A stretch of 64,000 nt of DNA from Parabacteroides timonensis (GTDB taxonomy: Bacteria; Bacteroidota; Bacteroidia; Bacteroidales; Tannerellaceae). The first letter of the stretch is position 1. Each line of letters begins with the position of its first letter. A program made the position numbers and the translations under genes. This document shows, piece by piece, positions 19,501-27,656 of this stretch. The stretch spans positions 2,291,441 to 2,355,440 of the forward strand of contig NZ_LT669941.1 of NCBI RefSeq assembly GCF_900128505.1. The letters are read 5' to 3'. The notes beneath the pieces are model-generated. The model saw only the letters and a list, made by a program, of their open reading frames with translations. It did not search any database and was not told the origin of the DNA.

Positions 19501-19638
19501 TACTGTCCCTTTCAAACTTTTTTGTTGCTGAGAAATGTCAACTTTGGGAATTGCTGTATGGCCGGCTGCATAAACTCCTCCGGAGCATAATGCGGCAGAC
19601 AAAAGCATAAGGCTGACTGGTCTTGCGATTTTCAACAT
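16543..19638 (-). CDS. SusC/RagA-family TonB-linked outer membrane protein (pair 2)
   Basis: TonB-dependent importer with 1031 residues from the ATG at 19638. A longer frame to 19710 adds 24 residues that do not look like a signal peptide, whereas MLKIARPVSLMLLSAALCSGG...YA does. Domains: carboxypeptidase-like SLKGTVNDVFGPVAGASVVV, TonB box DEVVVVGYGTQ, plug with RIRGVGTLNNASPYILIDGIE and DASSAAIYGSKASNGVILITT, then the barrel ending SFGVNVTF. It lies 34 bases before its susD. A putative invertible promoter segment lies 139 bases upstream, and in this sequence its promoter points away. Confidence 0.95.
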   Translation of the reverse strand: MLKIARPVSLMLLSAALCSGGVYAAGHTAIPKVDISQQQKSLKGTVNDVFGPVAGASVVVKGTTNGTVTDMDGNFVLDVKNGDVIQISFIGYLTQEIKYTGQATLNVSLEEDTQKLDEVVVVGYGTQQKANLSGAVASVASDELTNRPISNVSSGLQGLMPGVTITAGEGRPGEDGSNIRIRGVGTLNNASPYILIDGIESGSMDSVDPNDIESISVLKDASSAAIYGSKASNGVILITTKRGKTGAPRISYNGYVGVSNPTSVIERVSSAEYAMLYNRIDENNGLPHRYSDEDIRLFQDGSDPYGHPNTDWNDAAYQTGVLHKHNVNVSGGTENTKYMASVGYLGQTGILPNSERKQFNGRANLDMNITKKLTVRLNMAYIKNDYKDPNSNYGGGWSDQIIRQLNILSPMIPIYNEDGTYGATNDGNPIAWLDSGQTVDKYNQNFTGSLAVDYQIIDGLKATLSGSYVNDDQHFKAFVKKVAEDPTQANRPNSLEERFTNWTRYNFDALLNYDKTFGQLHNLKAMLGYHVEQYDVRYNSMYRENFPNNELDDMNAGATATQTNSGFTRELAMLSYFGRINYDYAGKYLLEANFRADASSRFAPGHRWGYFPSFSGAWRISEESFMENTKDWLNSLKIRGSWGMLGNQDALSDGTPTGGDFYPWLNTYNLGANYPMGGALTTGYYQGSYKIEDLSWEKSTTWGLGIDAMINNKISFTFDYYDRKTTDIIMEVPVPTEFALGAYKDNVGAMRNRGVEIQLGYANQWGDWKLGVVGNFAYNKNKIENLGGVERMADGDFMRQVGSPINSWYVYRTDGFFQSDEEAQAWMDKYSKQDGYPFGLQFKGGDLKYVDTNGDGKITAEDRELYKTKDPVMTFGLNVNAGYKNFDLTLNFTGAANVGFAYTKEAFGEFSGSAGHPSTAWLDSWTPENKNASMPRVAEARMSPSEASVVFSDFWVMNTSYLRLKTAQLGYTFPKSILEKAGIQSLRVYYSAENLLTFDSMPLNVDPETVSTRLSSYPLSTTHSFGVNVTF

Positions 19639-19776
19639 AACAATTGCTTTTTGTTTAATAATAATACTAGTAACTATATGAATTAGATCCAAGGAGCTGA
19701 AACTCACCACTACTTATAGATTACATATTTTCTATGGCATTCAGATTCTCACGTCTCTAAGGATTTAAACCACCAA

Positions 19777-19796
19777 ACATAGTTCTGATAGAACTA
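19777..19796 (+). repeat. Left inverted repeat of invertible segment 2
   Basis: ACATAGTTCTGATAGAACTA, a 20-base exact inverse of 20000-20019. The core is AGTTC-TGATA-GAACT at 19781-19795, which fits the Tsr0667-type consensus. Confidence 0.85.
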
Positions 19797-19999
19797 GTGC
19801 AAGCCGTACACCTATAAAGGCCAGAAATACAATAAGATAAACAAAAAGGAATTGAAAACTACCGCTATTTAAGATTAACTTATTTTCTTAGATCAATTAT
19901 TAACATTATCCAGCTTAAAGATTGACTATTATTAATTTAATTGTTTCAATAAGCTATTTATAATAAAATATATACTATATTTGCAGCATAAATATAAAA
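19797..19999 (+). promoter_or_regulatory. Invertible promoter segment 2, seen in OFF orientation
   Basis: A 203-base AT-rich segment between perfect inverted repeats. Its best -7 box is TATATTTG at 19977-19984 on the plus strand, directed away from susC and toward the end of a minus-strand gene. The -33 partner is weak (TTGTTT near 19942-19947 or TATTTA near 19957). No comparable box points to susC. After inversion the box would fall at 19819-19812 on the minus strand, with transcription starting near 19805, about 167 bases before the susC start. Confidence 0.75.
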
Positions 20000-20019
20000 T
20001 AGTTCTATCAGAACTATGT
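20000..20019 (-). repeat. Right inverted repeat of invertible segment 2
   Basis: TAGTTCTATCAGAACTATGT, the exact inverse of 19777-19796. The spacer TATCA is the reverse complement of TGATA. Confidence 0.85.
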
Positions 20020-20104
20020 CATAAATGGCCTGTATTATAGACGTCGAACATCTACAATACAAGCCATTTTATACAATAAGTATTTTTGATTCTTCTCTGA
20101 CAAG

Positions 20105-21322
20105 CTATGGAATAAAGCTATCTCGCAACTTTCTTATCGACGGTACGAAAAATGAAATTACCCCGATTATCCCGACCAGTACACCGCCAATTATAAAGGT
20201 ATTCCCTATTCCGATATTATCAGCCAGAAAACCAGTACTCAATAATCCTATCATCGAAGGAAGAAGGCTGATGCTCATATAAAACGAGAATACCCGCCCC
20301 ATCACTACCGGATTGATGCGCGTCTGCAGTACGGTAGTGAAGGAAGCCATATAAAGAGAACCGGATATGCCGCCAATGGCCGTCAACCCCACAAACAAAG
20401 GATATCCTGAAACAGGCAGGACACCAGACAACAAGAATGTAAATCCGAGCAGAAGATACATCCAGTTTATCAATGAGATCTCGTTCAGTTTAAACTTTTT
20501 GATCCCCAGGAAGGCTCCTCCTAGCAAAGCACCTATCCCCCAAGCTGCTTCGACCAAGCTGATCTGATAAGCATTCCCCGAATAGTGATTCAATGTCATC
20601 AAAGGAAACAACACACCGACCGGCATAATAAAAAAGGTAGCAATAATAGACAAGACAAACAACCATGATAATCCGCTTTGTGCCCGTACTTCCGTCAACG
20701 CCTCTTTGGCTTCCTTCAACAATTGAACCTTTTGCGTCTTTTCCGTATTATCGGGATCGGGGATTTTTACAAACAGAAGCGAAGTACAAGCCAATGCCGC
20801 CCCGATCACATCCAATAACAGGATATTCGTCATCTCCATAAAAGAGATAAAAAGAGCAGCCAGAGCAGGCCCGGCAATGTTGCAGGCCGACTGAATGATC
20901 TGATTGATCCCTGCAATACGGATCAGCTCCGACTTAGGAGCCAGTAAAGGTACGGAAGCCTGCATGGCCGGCATGTGAAAGGCCGAACCGACGGAACGCA
21001 AAGCCAGCAAAATATATACATGTCCGAGCTTCGCTACATCCAGATAGAACAGGACGGCGAGGATCAGCGTACAGAAAGCGATAAAACTATCAGCCATAAT
21101 CATGACCCGCTTTCTTTTCCAGCGGTCGATAAATATACCGGTAAACAATCCGAGTACCGACTGCGGAAGCATGGCGGCAATAGCTGCAAAAGCGAGCACT
21201 TCAGCCGATTTCGTTTCGAAACTAAGCCATAAGATGATTGCAAAATTGACGATCGAACTGGTCAGGATAGAGAAGAACTGCCCGGTCCATATAATAGCGA
21301 ATACTTTTTTCCAGTTATTCAT
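20105..21322 (-). CDS. MFS efflux transporter (DHA3 / Mef-like type)
   Basis: A 405-residue inner-membrane pump with about twelve hydrophobic segments. The opening (VFAIIWTGQFFSILTSSIVNFAI) and GIFIDRWKRKRVMIMAD, the family's loop 2-3 motif, are like those of macrolide-efflux (Mef) and related DHA3 proteins. Whether it exports macrolides cannot be read from the sequence. The gene runs in the same direction as susC pair 2 but is separated from it by the inverted-repeat segment. A possible -7 box (TAAATTTG, minus strand 21454-21447) lies about 125 bases upstream. Confidence 0.85.
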   Translation of the reverse strand: MNNWKKVFAIIWTGQFFSILTSSIVNFAIILWLSFETKSAEVLAFAAIAAMLPQSVLGLFTGIFIDRWKRKRVMIMADSFIAFCTLILAVLFYLDVAKLGHVYILLALRSVGSAFHMPAMQASVPLLAPKSELIRIAGINQIIQSACNIAGPALAALFISFMEMTNILLLDVIGAALACTSLLFVKIPDPDNTEKTQKVQLLKEAKEALTEVRAQSGLSWLFVLSIIATFFIMPVGVLFPLMTLNHYSGNAYQISLVEAAWGIGALLGGAFLGIKKFKLNEISLINWMYLLLGFTFLLSGVLPVSGYPLFVGLTAIGGISGSLYMASFTTVLQTRINPVVMGRVFSFYMSISLLPSMIGLLSTGFLADNIGIGNTFIIGGVLVGIIGVISFFVPSIRKLRDSFIP

Positions 21323-21446
21323 AACTTCTTTTAATTAAAATAAAATATGTATAGGAATGTACTTCCCGAAGCCTCTCCGGAAGTAAAAAATGAAGGTTCA
21401 AAAGATAAGAAGGCTCTTATCTGCCGTTACACAAAGTAAACGAAAC

Positions 21447-21454
21447 CAAATTTA
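21447..21454 (-). promoter_or_regulatory. Possible -7 box of the MFS gene
   Basis: CAAATTTA on the plus strand reads TAAATTTG on the minus strand. The -33 partner is not convincing. Confidence 0.35.
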
Positions 21455-21534
21455 GAAGTTATTGAACACATAAAAGATGATTAATTTGCTGCAAGTATAC
21501 GAATAAAATCCGAATTATCAAACTCTTAAAAAAC

Positions 21535-21566
21535 GAAGGCTGCGGGATTCACATCCGACAGCCTTC
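21535..21566 (-). terminator. Intrinsic terminator of tpx
   Basis: GAAGGCTG (21535-21542) pairs with CAGCCTTC (21559-21566). On the minus strand the hairpin is followed by TTTTTT. It lies 43 bases past the tpx stop. Confidence 0.8.
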
Positions 21567-21609
21567 TACACTAACCCTTAACTTTAACCAATGAAAAACA
21601 ATAATCTAC

Positions 21610-22113
21610 TTAATTTTTTAATGAAGCAACAGCTGCTTCATAATTCGGTTCGTTCGTGATCTCGGAAACAAGTTCCTCATAAACGACCTTTCCTGCTTCG
21701 TTGACTACAATCACGCCACGGGCCAATAACCCTTTCAACGGACCGTCAACCATCAGCATCCCGTACTTATCTTCAAACCATGGACCCCGGAATGCAGAAA
21801 GTGTAATCACTTTATCTATACCTTCCGTAGTACAGAAGCGTCCATGTGCAAAAGGTAGATCTTTCGATACGGCCAGAACCACAGTATTAGGCAAAGAAGC
21901 TGCTTCTTTATTAAAACGTCTCACCGATGCAGCACAGACCGCTGTATCCAGACTGGGAAATACATTGATCACAACGTTCTTTCCTTTCAATTCTTTCAGA
22001 GACAATTCAGACAAGTCACTTTTTACTCCTTTGAAATCCGGAGCCTCTGCTCCAACTGCTGGTAATGAGCCATTTGTATTTACGGCACTACCTTTAAATG
22101 TTATTTTTGCCAT
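21610..22113 (-). CDS. tpx: Thiol peroxidase
   Basis: Atypical 2-Cys peroxiredoxin that reduces hydroperoxides with electrons from thioredoxin. The 167 residues match the family's length. The peroxidatic Cys60 sits in SLDTAVCAASVRRFN and the resolving Cys94 in HGRFCTTEG. The N-terminal FKGSAVNTNGSLPAVG and the DGPLKGLLARGVIVVNEAGKV region are typical. It is monocistronic, with its own promoter (22184-22152) and terminator. Confidence 0.97.
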   Translation of the reverse strand: MAKITFKGSAVNTNGSLPAVGAEAPDFKGVKSDLSELSLKELKGKNVVINVFPSLDTAVCAASVRRFNKEAASLPNTVVLAVSKDLPFAHGRFCTTEGIDKVITLSAFRGPWFEDKYGMLMVDGPLKGLLARGVIVVNEAGKVVYEELVSEITNEPNYEAAVASLKN

Positions 22114-22151
22114 CTTTGTAGTATTTTATGTTTTACGTTAAAAGCGGCTCA

Positions 22152-22184
22152 CAAATATAAGCTGCTTTGTATCACTAAAACAAA
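22152..22184 (-). promoter_or_regulatory. Promoter of tpx
   Basis: On the minus strand TTTG (22184-22181), 21 bases, TATATTTG (22159-22152). Transcription is predicted to start near 22145, about 32 bases before the start codon. Confidence 0.75.
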
Positions 22185-22247
22185 AGTTAAAGAATAATGT
22201 TCTTTCTTTTAACTCTTTTTAATTACTTAATGAGAGCACAGTTTTTC

Positions 22248-22255
22248 TATCTTTG
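22248..22255 (+). promoter_or_regulatory. -7 box of rmuC
   Basis: TATCTTTG, 17 bases before the rmuC start codon. The leader would be very short (about 11 bases). The -33 element is weak. Confidence 0.5.
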
Positions 22256-22272
22256 ACGCAAAATAAAAAGAC

Positions 22273-23550
22273 ATGGATTGGTTAATCATTTGCGGACTTC
22301 TTATCATCATTATTTTACAGATCTTATTCCGTCCTAAAAAGGACACTTCCGATACACAAAATGAACTGAAACGCCTGCTTGACGAGATGCAACGTTCGTT
22401 CGAACGCATTGAAAAAAACTTCCGGGAAGACTTCCGTCTCAACCGGGAAGAAGGACGCATCGTGGCCCGCGACAATCGGGAAGAACTGACTCGTTCCATG
22501 AGCGAATTCCGTGAAGCTTTCGACCGGGGTATCGCTTCTTTCAACAACCTGCAACGGGAAAAGTTCGCTAACCTCGACGAACAGCAACGCCTATTGATCA
22601 CCAATACGGAAAAACGCCTGGAAGATATCCGTATCACCGTAGACGAGAAACTACAAAAGACACTGAATGACCGGATCGGGCAATCTTTCCGCCTCGTCAC
22701 CGAACAATTGGAGAGCGTACAAAAAGGGCTCGGGGAAATGCAGACGCTCGCACAGGATGTAGGCGGACTGAAACGGGTGCTAAGTAATGTTAAGACACGG
22801 GGGAATATCGGGGAGATACAGCTCAGTATGCTGCTCGAACAAATTCTGGCTCCGGAGCAGTACGAAGCGAACTTCCATACCCGCAAAGGATCGGATGCCG
22901 TTGTCGAATTCGCCGTCAAGCTGCCAGGACGCGACGATATGCGCGAATATGTTTATCTTCCGATCGATGCCAAGTTCCCCAAAGACATATACGAGCAGCT
23001 ACTGGATGCCTACGACAATGCCGACCCACAGGCAATCGAAGCCGCAGGCAAGCTGTTGGAAACAACCATCAAGAAGATGGCCAAAGACATATCCGACAAA
23101 TACCTGGACCCGCCCGCTACGACCGACTTCGGTATTATGTTCCTTCCGTTCGAAGGGATCTACGCTGAAGTGGTGCGCCGCTCTGCCCTATTGGAAGAGT
23201 TGCAACGTACCTATAAAGTGGTAGTGACAGGCCCCACAACACTGGCAGCCATCCTGAACAGCCTGCAAATGGGTTTCCGTACCCTGGCGATACAGAAACA
23301 TTCGGGCGAGGTATGGACGATACTCGGTGCCGTAAAGAAAGAGTTCGAGAAGGTAGGCGGTATGCTGGAAAAAGCGCAGAAGAACCTGCAAACGGCCAGC
23401 GGCCAGATAGAAGAGGTTCTGGGTACCCGCACCCGTGCCATCCAACGGAAGCTGAAAGATGTGGATACACTGAGCGACCGTGAAGCCCGTGCCATCATCC
23501 CCGAACTGGGGCCGTTGACAGAAATCGAAGAAGAAACAGATACAGAATAA
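22273..23550 (+). CDS. rmuC: DNA recombination protein RmuC family
   Basis: A 425-residue protein with one N-terminal membrane anchor (LIICGLLIIIILQILF), a long charged coiled coil (about residues 30-150), and the RmuC nuclease-like core (about 165-360): RGNIGEIQLSMLLEQIL, LPIDAKFPKDIYEQLLDA, FLPFEGIYAEV and TGPTTLAAILNSLQMGF, all conserved in the family. In Escherichia coli RmuC limits inversions at short inverted repeats, which is of interest next to inversion-prone loci, but any link here is only a thought. The YfcC-type carrier gene starts five bases after the stop. Confidence 0.93.
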   Translation: MDWLIICGLLIIIILQILFRPKKDTSDTQNELKRLLDEMQRSFERIEKNFREDFRLNREEGRIVARDNREELTRSMSEFREAFDRGIASFNNLQREKFANLDEQQRLLITNTEKRLEDIRITVDEKLQKTLNDRIGQSFRLVTEQLESVQKGLGEMQTLAQDVGGLKRVLSNVKTRGNIGEIQLSMLLEQILAPEQYEANFHTRKGSDAVVEFAVKLPGRDDMREYVYLPIDAKFPKDIYEQLLDAYDNADPQAIEAAGKLLETTIKKMAKDISDKYLDPPATTDFGIMFLPFEGIYAEVVRRSALLEELQRTYKVVVTGPTTLAAILNSLQMGFRTLAIQKHSGEVWTILGAVKKEFEKVGGMLEKAQKNLQTASGQIEEVLGTRTRAIQRKLKDVDTLSDREARAIIPELGPLTEIEEETDTE

Positions 23551-23555
23551 GGATC

Positions 23556-25139
23556 ATGAAGAAAAGACAGATACCTCACACATACGTTATCATATTTTAT
23601 ATCATCCTCTTTTGCGCCGCCCTGACATGGATCATTCCCGGCGGACAATATATGGAAAGTATCGACGACGCAGGACAAAAAACAGTCGTCTACGAAACGG
23701 TAGAACGGGTTCCACAGACCTGGCAAGTTTTTTCTGCATTCTATAAAGGTTTTGTCGACAAGGCGGACATCATTGTCTTTATCCTGATCATCGGCGGAGC
23801 ATTCTGGATTGTGAACGACAGCAAGGCTTTCGATATCGGCACCGTCAGTTTCCTGCGAAAAGCCCGGAAGATGGAAAGTAATCCGCTGATACGGAAGATC
23901 GGGGTAGAGAATTTCCTTCTTACCTCCATTATGTTATTGTTCAGTATATTCGGAGCTGTGTTCGGTATGAGTGAAGAAACGATCGCCTTCTGCCTGGTAT
24001 TGGTTCCGATGGCGATCTCGATGGGGTACGACTCGATCACCGGGGTCTGTATGGTGTTTGTTGCCGCCGGACTCGGGTTTGCGGGAGCCATACTCAATCC
24101 GTTCACGATCGGTATAGCACAAGGACTGGCCGGTATCCCGCTTTTCTCGGGAATAGAATATCGTATCTTCTGCTGGTTTGTGATTAACATCATCGGGTTT
24201 GCATGGATATTGCGATACGCAGCCAAAGTAAAGAAGAACCCGAAGTTCTCCCCTGTTTACGAAGAAGACCAGTACTGGCGCGACTTGCACAGCAATACCT
24301 CGCTCGACGTCACTTACCATACACCCAAAGCAGCCTGGATCAGTTTCGCCCTGTTGACGGTAGCGCAGATCGTCTTCGCCATTTATTATCCGCTGACGAC
24401 CTTACGGATAGGTAACAGCGTAATCGAAGGATTACCTTTGATGCCGATCCTCACCGTCGCTTTTATCCTGACTTCAGTCATTACCCTGAGAAAAACGGTT
24501 CACCTATACATACTGAACCTATTGTTCTTTACGATCTTTTACCTTATCACAGGGGTAATGGGCTACGGCTGGTATATCATGGAGATCGCCACCCTGTTCT
24601 TTGTCCTGGGGATTGCAGCCGGAATAGCCAATAACCGTACGCCGAACGAACTGGTCAAACTCTTCCTCGACGGATGTAAAGATATTATGAGTGCCGCCCT
24701 GGTTGTCGGACTGGCAGGCGGTATCATCGTGATCCTGCAGGATGGAAAGATCATCGACACGATCCTCTTCAATCTGGCCAAAGGGATGGAAGGACTCGGA
24801 CAGGTGGCCACCGTCGGCATGATGTACATTATCCAGACATTGATCAACCTGGTAATCCCTTCGGGCAGTGCGAAAGCCGCCCTGACAATGCCTATCATGG
24901 CTCCCTTCTCCGACCTCATCGGATTGTCCAAACAGGCAACCGTCATGGCTTTCCAGTTCGGTGATGGGTTCACTAACCTGATCACTCCGACTTCCGGCGT
25001 ACTGATCGCCGTTCTGGGAGTCAGCCGTATCCCTTACGACAAATGGTTCGGCTGGGCCTGGAAGTTTATCCTGGTGATGGTCATCCTCGGATTCCTGTTA
25101 TTGATCCCTACTGTATTGGTGCCGATGAATGGTTTTTAA
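23556..25139 (+). CDS. YfcC / DcuC-superfamily carrier
   Basis: A 527-residue inner-membrane carrier with about 12-13 hydrophobic segments. The opening IPHTYVIIFYIILFCAALTWIIPGG and the FGMSEETIAFCLVLVPM and NLVIPSGSAKAALTMPIM segments are hallmarks of the YfcC / C4-dicarboxylate anaerobic carrier group. Proposed substrates are amino acids, peptides or dicarboxylates, and none can be chosen from the sequence. It is five bases from rmuC, so the two are probably co-transcribed, although their jobs seem unrelated. Confidence 0.88.
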   Translation: MKKRQIPHTYVIIFYIILFCAALTWIIPGGQYMESIDDAGQKTVVYETVERVPQTWQVFSAFYKGFVDKADIIVFILIIGGAFWIVNDSKAFDIGTVSFLRKARKMESNPLIRKIGVENFLLTSIMLLFSIFGAVFGMSEETIAFCLVLVPMAISMGYDSITGVCMVFVAAGLGFAGAILNPFTIGIAQGLAGIPLFSGIEYRIFCWFVINIIGFAWILRYAAKVKKNPKFSPVYEEDQYWRDLHSNTSLDVTYHTPKAAWISFALLTVAQIVFAIYYPLTTLRIGNSVIEGLPLMPILTVAFILTSVITLRKTVHLYILNLLFFTIFYLITGVMGYGWYIMEIATLFFVLGIAAGIANNRTPNELVKLFLDGCKDIMSAALVVGLAGGIIVILQDGKIIDTILFNLAKGMEGLGQVATVGMMYIIQTLINLVIPSGSAKAALTMPIMAPFSDLIGLSKQATVMAFQFGDGFTNLITPTSGVLIAVLGVSRIPYDKWFGWAWKFILVMVILGFLLLIPTVLVPMNGF

Positions 25140-25149
25140 TTAAAATGCC

Positions 25150-25157
25150 TATCTTTG
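25150..25157 (+). promoter_or_regulatory. -7 box of the DgkA-type kinase gene
   Basis: TATCTTTG ends 21 bases before the ATG at 25179. Its position argues for that start over a TTG at 25155, which lies inside the box. Confidence 0.5.
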
Positions 25158-25178
25158 TGGCTTCAACAGGTTCGATTT

Positions 25179-25556
25179 ATGAAGAATGATGGTTTTACTT
25201 TCCGCAAACGGCTACGGAGTTTCCGGTATGCTTTCAACGGAATACGCTTACTGGTTACGAAAGAGCACAATGCCTGGATACATTGCTTTGTAGCCGTCTG
25301 TGTGATAGCGGCCGGTTTTCTATTGGATATTTCGCAGACGGAGTGGATCGCCGTTGTGATCGTGATCGGTGCGGTACTGGCGGCCGAGGCGGTCAACTCG
25401 GCATTGGAAGCGATAGCGGACTTCGTTTCACCGGAATACAGCGAAGCCATCAAACGTACCAAAGACCTGGCGGCGGGAGCCGTATTAATCATGGCTATTG
25501 CTGCCGCTATCGTAGGCGGTATCATCTTTTTCCCTAAACTGATCGCTTTATATTAA
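25179..25556 (+). CDS. Diacylglycerol kinase family protein (DgkA / undecaprenol kinase type)
   Basis: Small integral-membrane lipid kinase of 125 residues with three hydrophobic segments. The conserved active-site stretch AEAVNSALEAIADFV (Glu70, Asn73, Glu77, Asp81) and the following KRTKDLAAGAV (Lys95, Asp96) are present, as is the N-terminal SFRYAFNGIRLL. In Gram-positive and some other bacteria the family phosphorylates undecaprenol. Which lipid is used here is not known. A promoter-like box ends just upstream. The next gene is 49 bases away. Confidence 0.92.
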   Translation: MKNDGFTFRKRLRSFRYAFNGIRLLVTKEHNAWIHCFVAVCVIAAGFLLDISQTEWIAVVIVIGAVLAAEAVNSALEAIADFVSPEYSEAIKRTKDLAAGAVLIMAIAAAIVGGIIFFPKLIALY

Positions 25557-25605
25557 AACCGCCCGTTTTGAACAAAATAGTATATATCACAGTTATTAAA
25601 ATTAA

Positions 25606-25794
25606 ATGATGAAAACAATGAAACTCCCCGAAGACCCGGCGATGCTCTTTAGCGTAGTCAACATGAAACTACGCGACCGATATGCATCACTCGATGAATT
25701 ATGCAGTAAGATGGATGTAGACAAGGATATGCTTGTACACAAACTGGCTATTGCCGGCTTTGAATACAGTGCTGAAAACAATAAGTTCTGGTAA
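25606..25794 (+). CDS. DUF4250-type small protein
   Basis: A 62-residue soluble protein with LPEDPAMLFSVVNMKLRDRY, then SLDELCSKMDVDKDMLVHKLAIAGFEYS, matching the small DUF4250 family of anaerobes. The pattern looks like a short helical, winged-helix-like fold. The function is unknown. It sits between the lipid kinase and the PAP2 phosphatase in the same direction, with gaps of 49 and 25 bases. Confidence 0.85.
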   Translation: MMKTMKLPEDPAMLFSVVNMKLRDRYASLDELCSKMDVDKDMLVHKLAIAGFEYSAENNKFW

Positions 25795-25819
25795 AAGTCG
25801 TTCATATCATTAATAAAAC

Positions 25820-26392
25820 ATGATTATGAGACCTATCAAACACATTCTTATTGTTCTTCTGGCATTCACCGCCTGCCTTGCAGCAAATGCACAGGAAATA
25901 CAGATCAGCGGAAGCCGCAAAGCGGTACGCACCTCCGGCGACGTACTAGCCTTCGTCACACCGGCCGCCAGCCTGGCCACCATCCTGGTATTACAGGACT
26001 GGCAGGGACTGAAACAAGGGGTATTTGCCGGTGTAACGACTTTAGGTATGACCTATGCCCTAAAGTATATCGTCAAGAAAGAACGGCCCGACGGCAGCGA
26101 TAACCATTCGTTCCCTTCCATGCACACTTCGGTGTCTTTCACGGGAGCGGCCTTTATACAACGCCGCTACGGTTGGAAATGGGGTATCCCGGCTTATGCC
26201 GTTGCGACTTATGTAGGATGGAGCCGCACGTATGCCAAGAAACACGATTGGTGGGATGTGGCAGCCGGAGCGGCGATAGGTGCAGGAAGTGCTTATATCT
26301 TTACACGCCCGTTCGCTAAAAAGCATAACCTGACCCTTAGTCCGGTTGCCAGCGATAAGCATTTCGGCATTTATGCCTCAATGAACTTCTGA
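25820..26392 (+). CDS. PAP2-family phosphatase
   Basis: Exported or membrane-attached acid phosphatase of the PAP2 superfamily, with 190 residues and a cleavable-looking signal peptide (LLAFTACLAANAQ). All three catalytic motifs are present: KxxxxxxRP (Lys82 to Pro90, KYIVKKERP), PSMH (residues 99-102) and SRxxxxxHxxxD (Ser135, Arg136, His142, Asp146). The domain is short, so it has fewer membrane helices than lipid-phosphate phosphatases. The nearby lipid kinase suggests, but does not prove, a role in lipid-carrier or phospholipid turnover. It ends one base before the convergent permease gene. Confidence 0.9.
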   Translation: MIMRPIKHILIVLLAFTACLAANAQEIQISGSRKAVRTSGDVLAFVTPAASLATILVLQDWQGLKQGVFAGVTTLGMTYALKYIVKKERPDGSDNHSFPSMHTSVSFTGAAFIQRRYGWKWGIPAYAVATYVGWSRTYAKKHDWWDVAAGAAIGAGSAYIFTRPFAKKHNLTLSPVASDKHFGIYASMNF

Positions 26393-26393
26393 C

Positions 26394-27644
26394 TTACTCA
26401 TAATGTAATGCTTCCGCCGGTTCCAGGCTGGCTGCCTCGTTGGCCGGATACCAGATACCGGCAATGATCATCAAAACGATCAACAGGTAAGTAATCGACA
26501 TGCCAATTACGAAACGCAGGACAGTATTATCCATCAGCACAGTATTTGTCAGGTCTGCAAACATGATATTGCCACAAATCACTACTGCCGGAACAAAAGC
26601 AAGAGTCAACAGCAAGACACCTTCCCCCAGGACAGTGCTCCGCAATTGGCTGCGGGTTGAGCCTAATGCCATGCGAAGTCCCATTTCCCCCTGCCGCTGG
26701 CGGGTACGGAACCAGAATGTACCGACTATTCCCAGGAAGATATTGATCAACAGGAAGAGCAGGATCGACAAACGGGTATTCATCTCCCCTTTGCCTTCAC
26801 GTATGCCATCCTCCCGTATAGTAGATACAGGAGTGATGCTTTGTAGGTAAAGGTTCCCTATCTCCACCTGATTACTGTTCTCTTTCATAAAGGTTTCGGC
26901 AAAATCCCTGTCCGCTTCCGGTTTTACCCTTACCGAGACTTCGGCCCAGGGAAGAAAACCGGCATTTATCGCCTTTATATCCCTTTCCTCCATACAGAGA
27001 TACACATTCGGTCTGGGACGCTTAAACTCCGAATCACGAACAGTCCCACAGATAGCTCCTACTTTAATCGACCTGGTATTATCACCGGAATAGACCATCT
27101 TTCCGAGAACATCCTGCCCTTCGAATATCTTATCGGCCGCATCCTTTGTCAGGACAAGACTATTGGCCGTCAAATCCTCTCCCGGCTGCCGGTTACTTCC
27201 CGGTGCCGCAGGAATACGGTAGACATCGAAATACTCCGGCGTTACGTAATAGATACGGCAAGCCGTCTTCTCCACCACCGTATCACGTCCTAAAGACATA
27301 TGATTGATTATCTCATTATAAGGTACACCGAATCTCGACAAAGCAACCGCTTCCACCCCCGCATGCAGCCTGAGTCTGCTCATCGCATCCCACAAGTCCT
27401 CGCCTACGGTTGCCGGATGTTCTTCGGGCGACAGATACCCTTCGGCTCCCTCTTCGCGTGCACTGAACTGGAACTTATAGGTATGGTCGATATCAAACCC
27501 CATAGGAGCATTGAAAGCGTACAGCGTCACCAGCAAAAAATCGACTATGTACCACAGGCAAACGGCAACAAGCAACAGTTCACCGAATAACCAGCTGTTA
27601 CTCTTCCGCTGGTTCCATATTTGTTTTAATATATGATTGATCAT
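26394..27644 (-). CDS. FtsX/MacB-type ABC permease, A type, pair 5
   Basis: Last gene of the export array, with 416 residues. Layout: N-terminal membrane helix after NQIRK-like basic opening (IWNQRKSNSW), a MacB-like periplasmic core (about residues 45-280), and three C-terminal helices of the FtsX domain, with WFRTRQRQGEMGLRMALGST in the cytoplasmic loop. A-type permeases of this array share the LRxAxGS loop and end EPAEALHYE. The gene starts 12 bases after its B-type partner. It ends against the PAP2 gene, which runs the other way. Confidence 0.92.
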   Translation of the reverse strand: MINHILKQIWNQRKSNSWLFGELLLVAVCLWYIVDFLLVTLYAFNAPMGFDIDHTYKFQFSAREEGAEGYLSPEEHPATVGEDLWDAMSRLRLHAGVEAVALSRFGVPYNEIINHMSLGRDTVVEKTACRIYYVTPEYFDVYRIPAAPGSNRQPGEDLTANSLVLTKDAADKIFEGQDVLGKMVYSGDNTRSIKVGAICGTVRDSEFKRPRPNVYLCMEERDIKAINAGFLPWAEVSVRVKPEADRDFAETFMKENSNQVEIGNLYLQSITPVSTIREDGIREGKGEMNTRLSILLFLLINIFLGIVGTFWFRTRQRQGEMGLRMALGSTRSQLRSTVLGEGVLLLTLAFVPAVVICGNIMFADLTNTVLMDNTVLRFVIGMSITYLLIVLMIIAGIWYPANEAASLEPAEALHYE

Positions 27645-27656
27645 CTTTGTATGGGT

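Larger units (their letters stand above)
19639..20104. other. Regulatory region upstream of susC pair 2
   Basis: 466 bases between susC (minus) and the end of the MFS gene (minus). It holds the susC leader (19639-19776) and an inverted-repeat-bounded segment (19777-20019). No gene was seen. Confidence 0.75.

Noticed and set aside
19639..19710. 24-residue N-terminal extension of SusC pair 2
   Set aside because: It would place polar residues in front of a good signal peptide; the ATG at 19638 is better.
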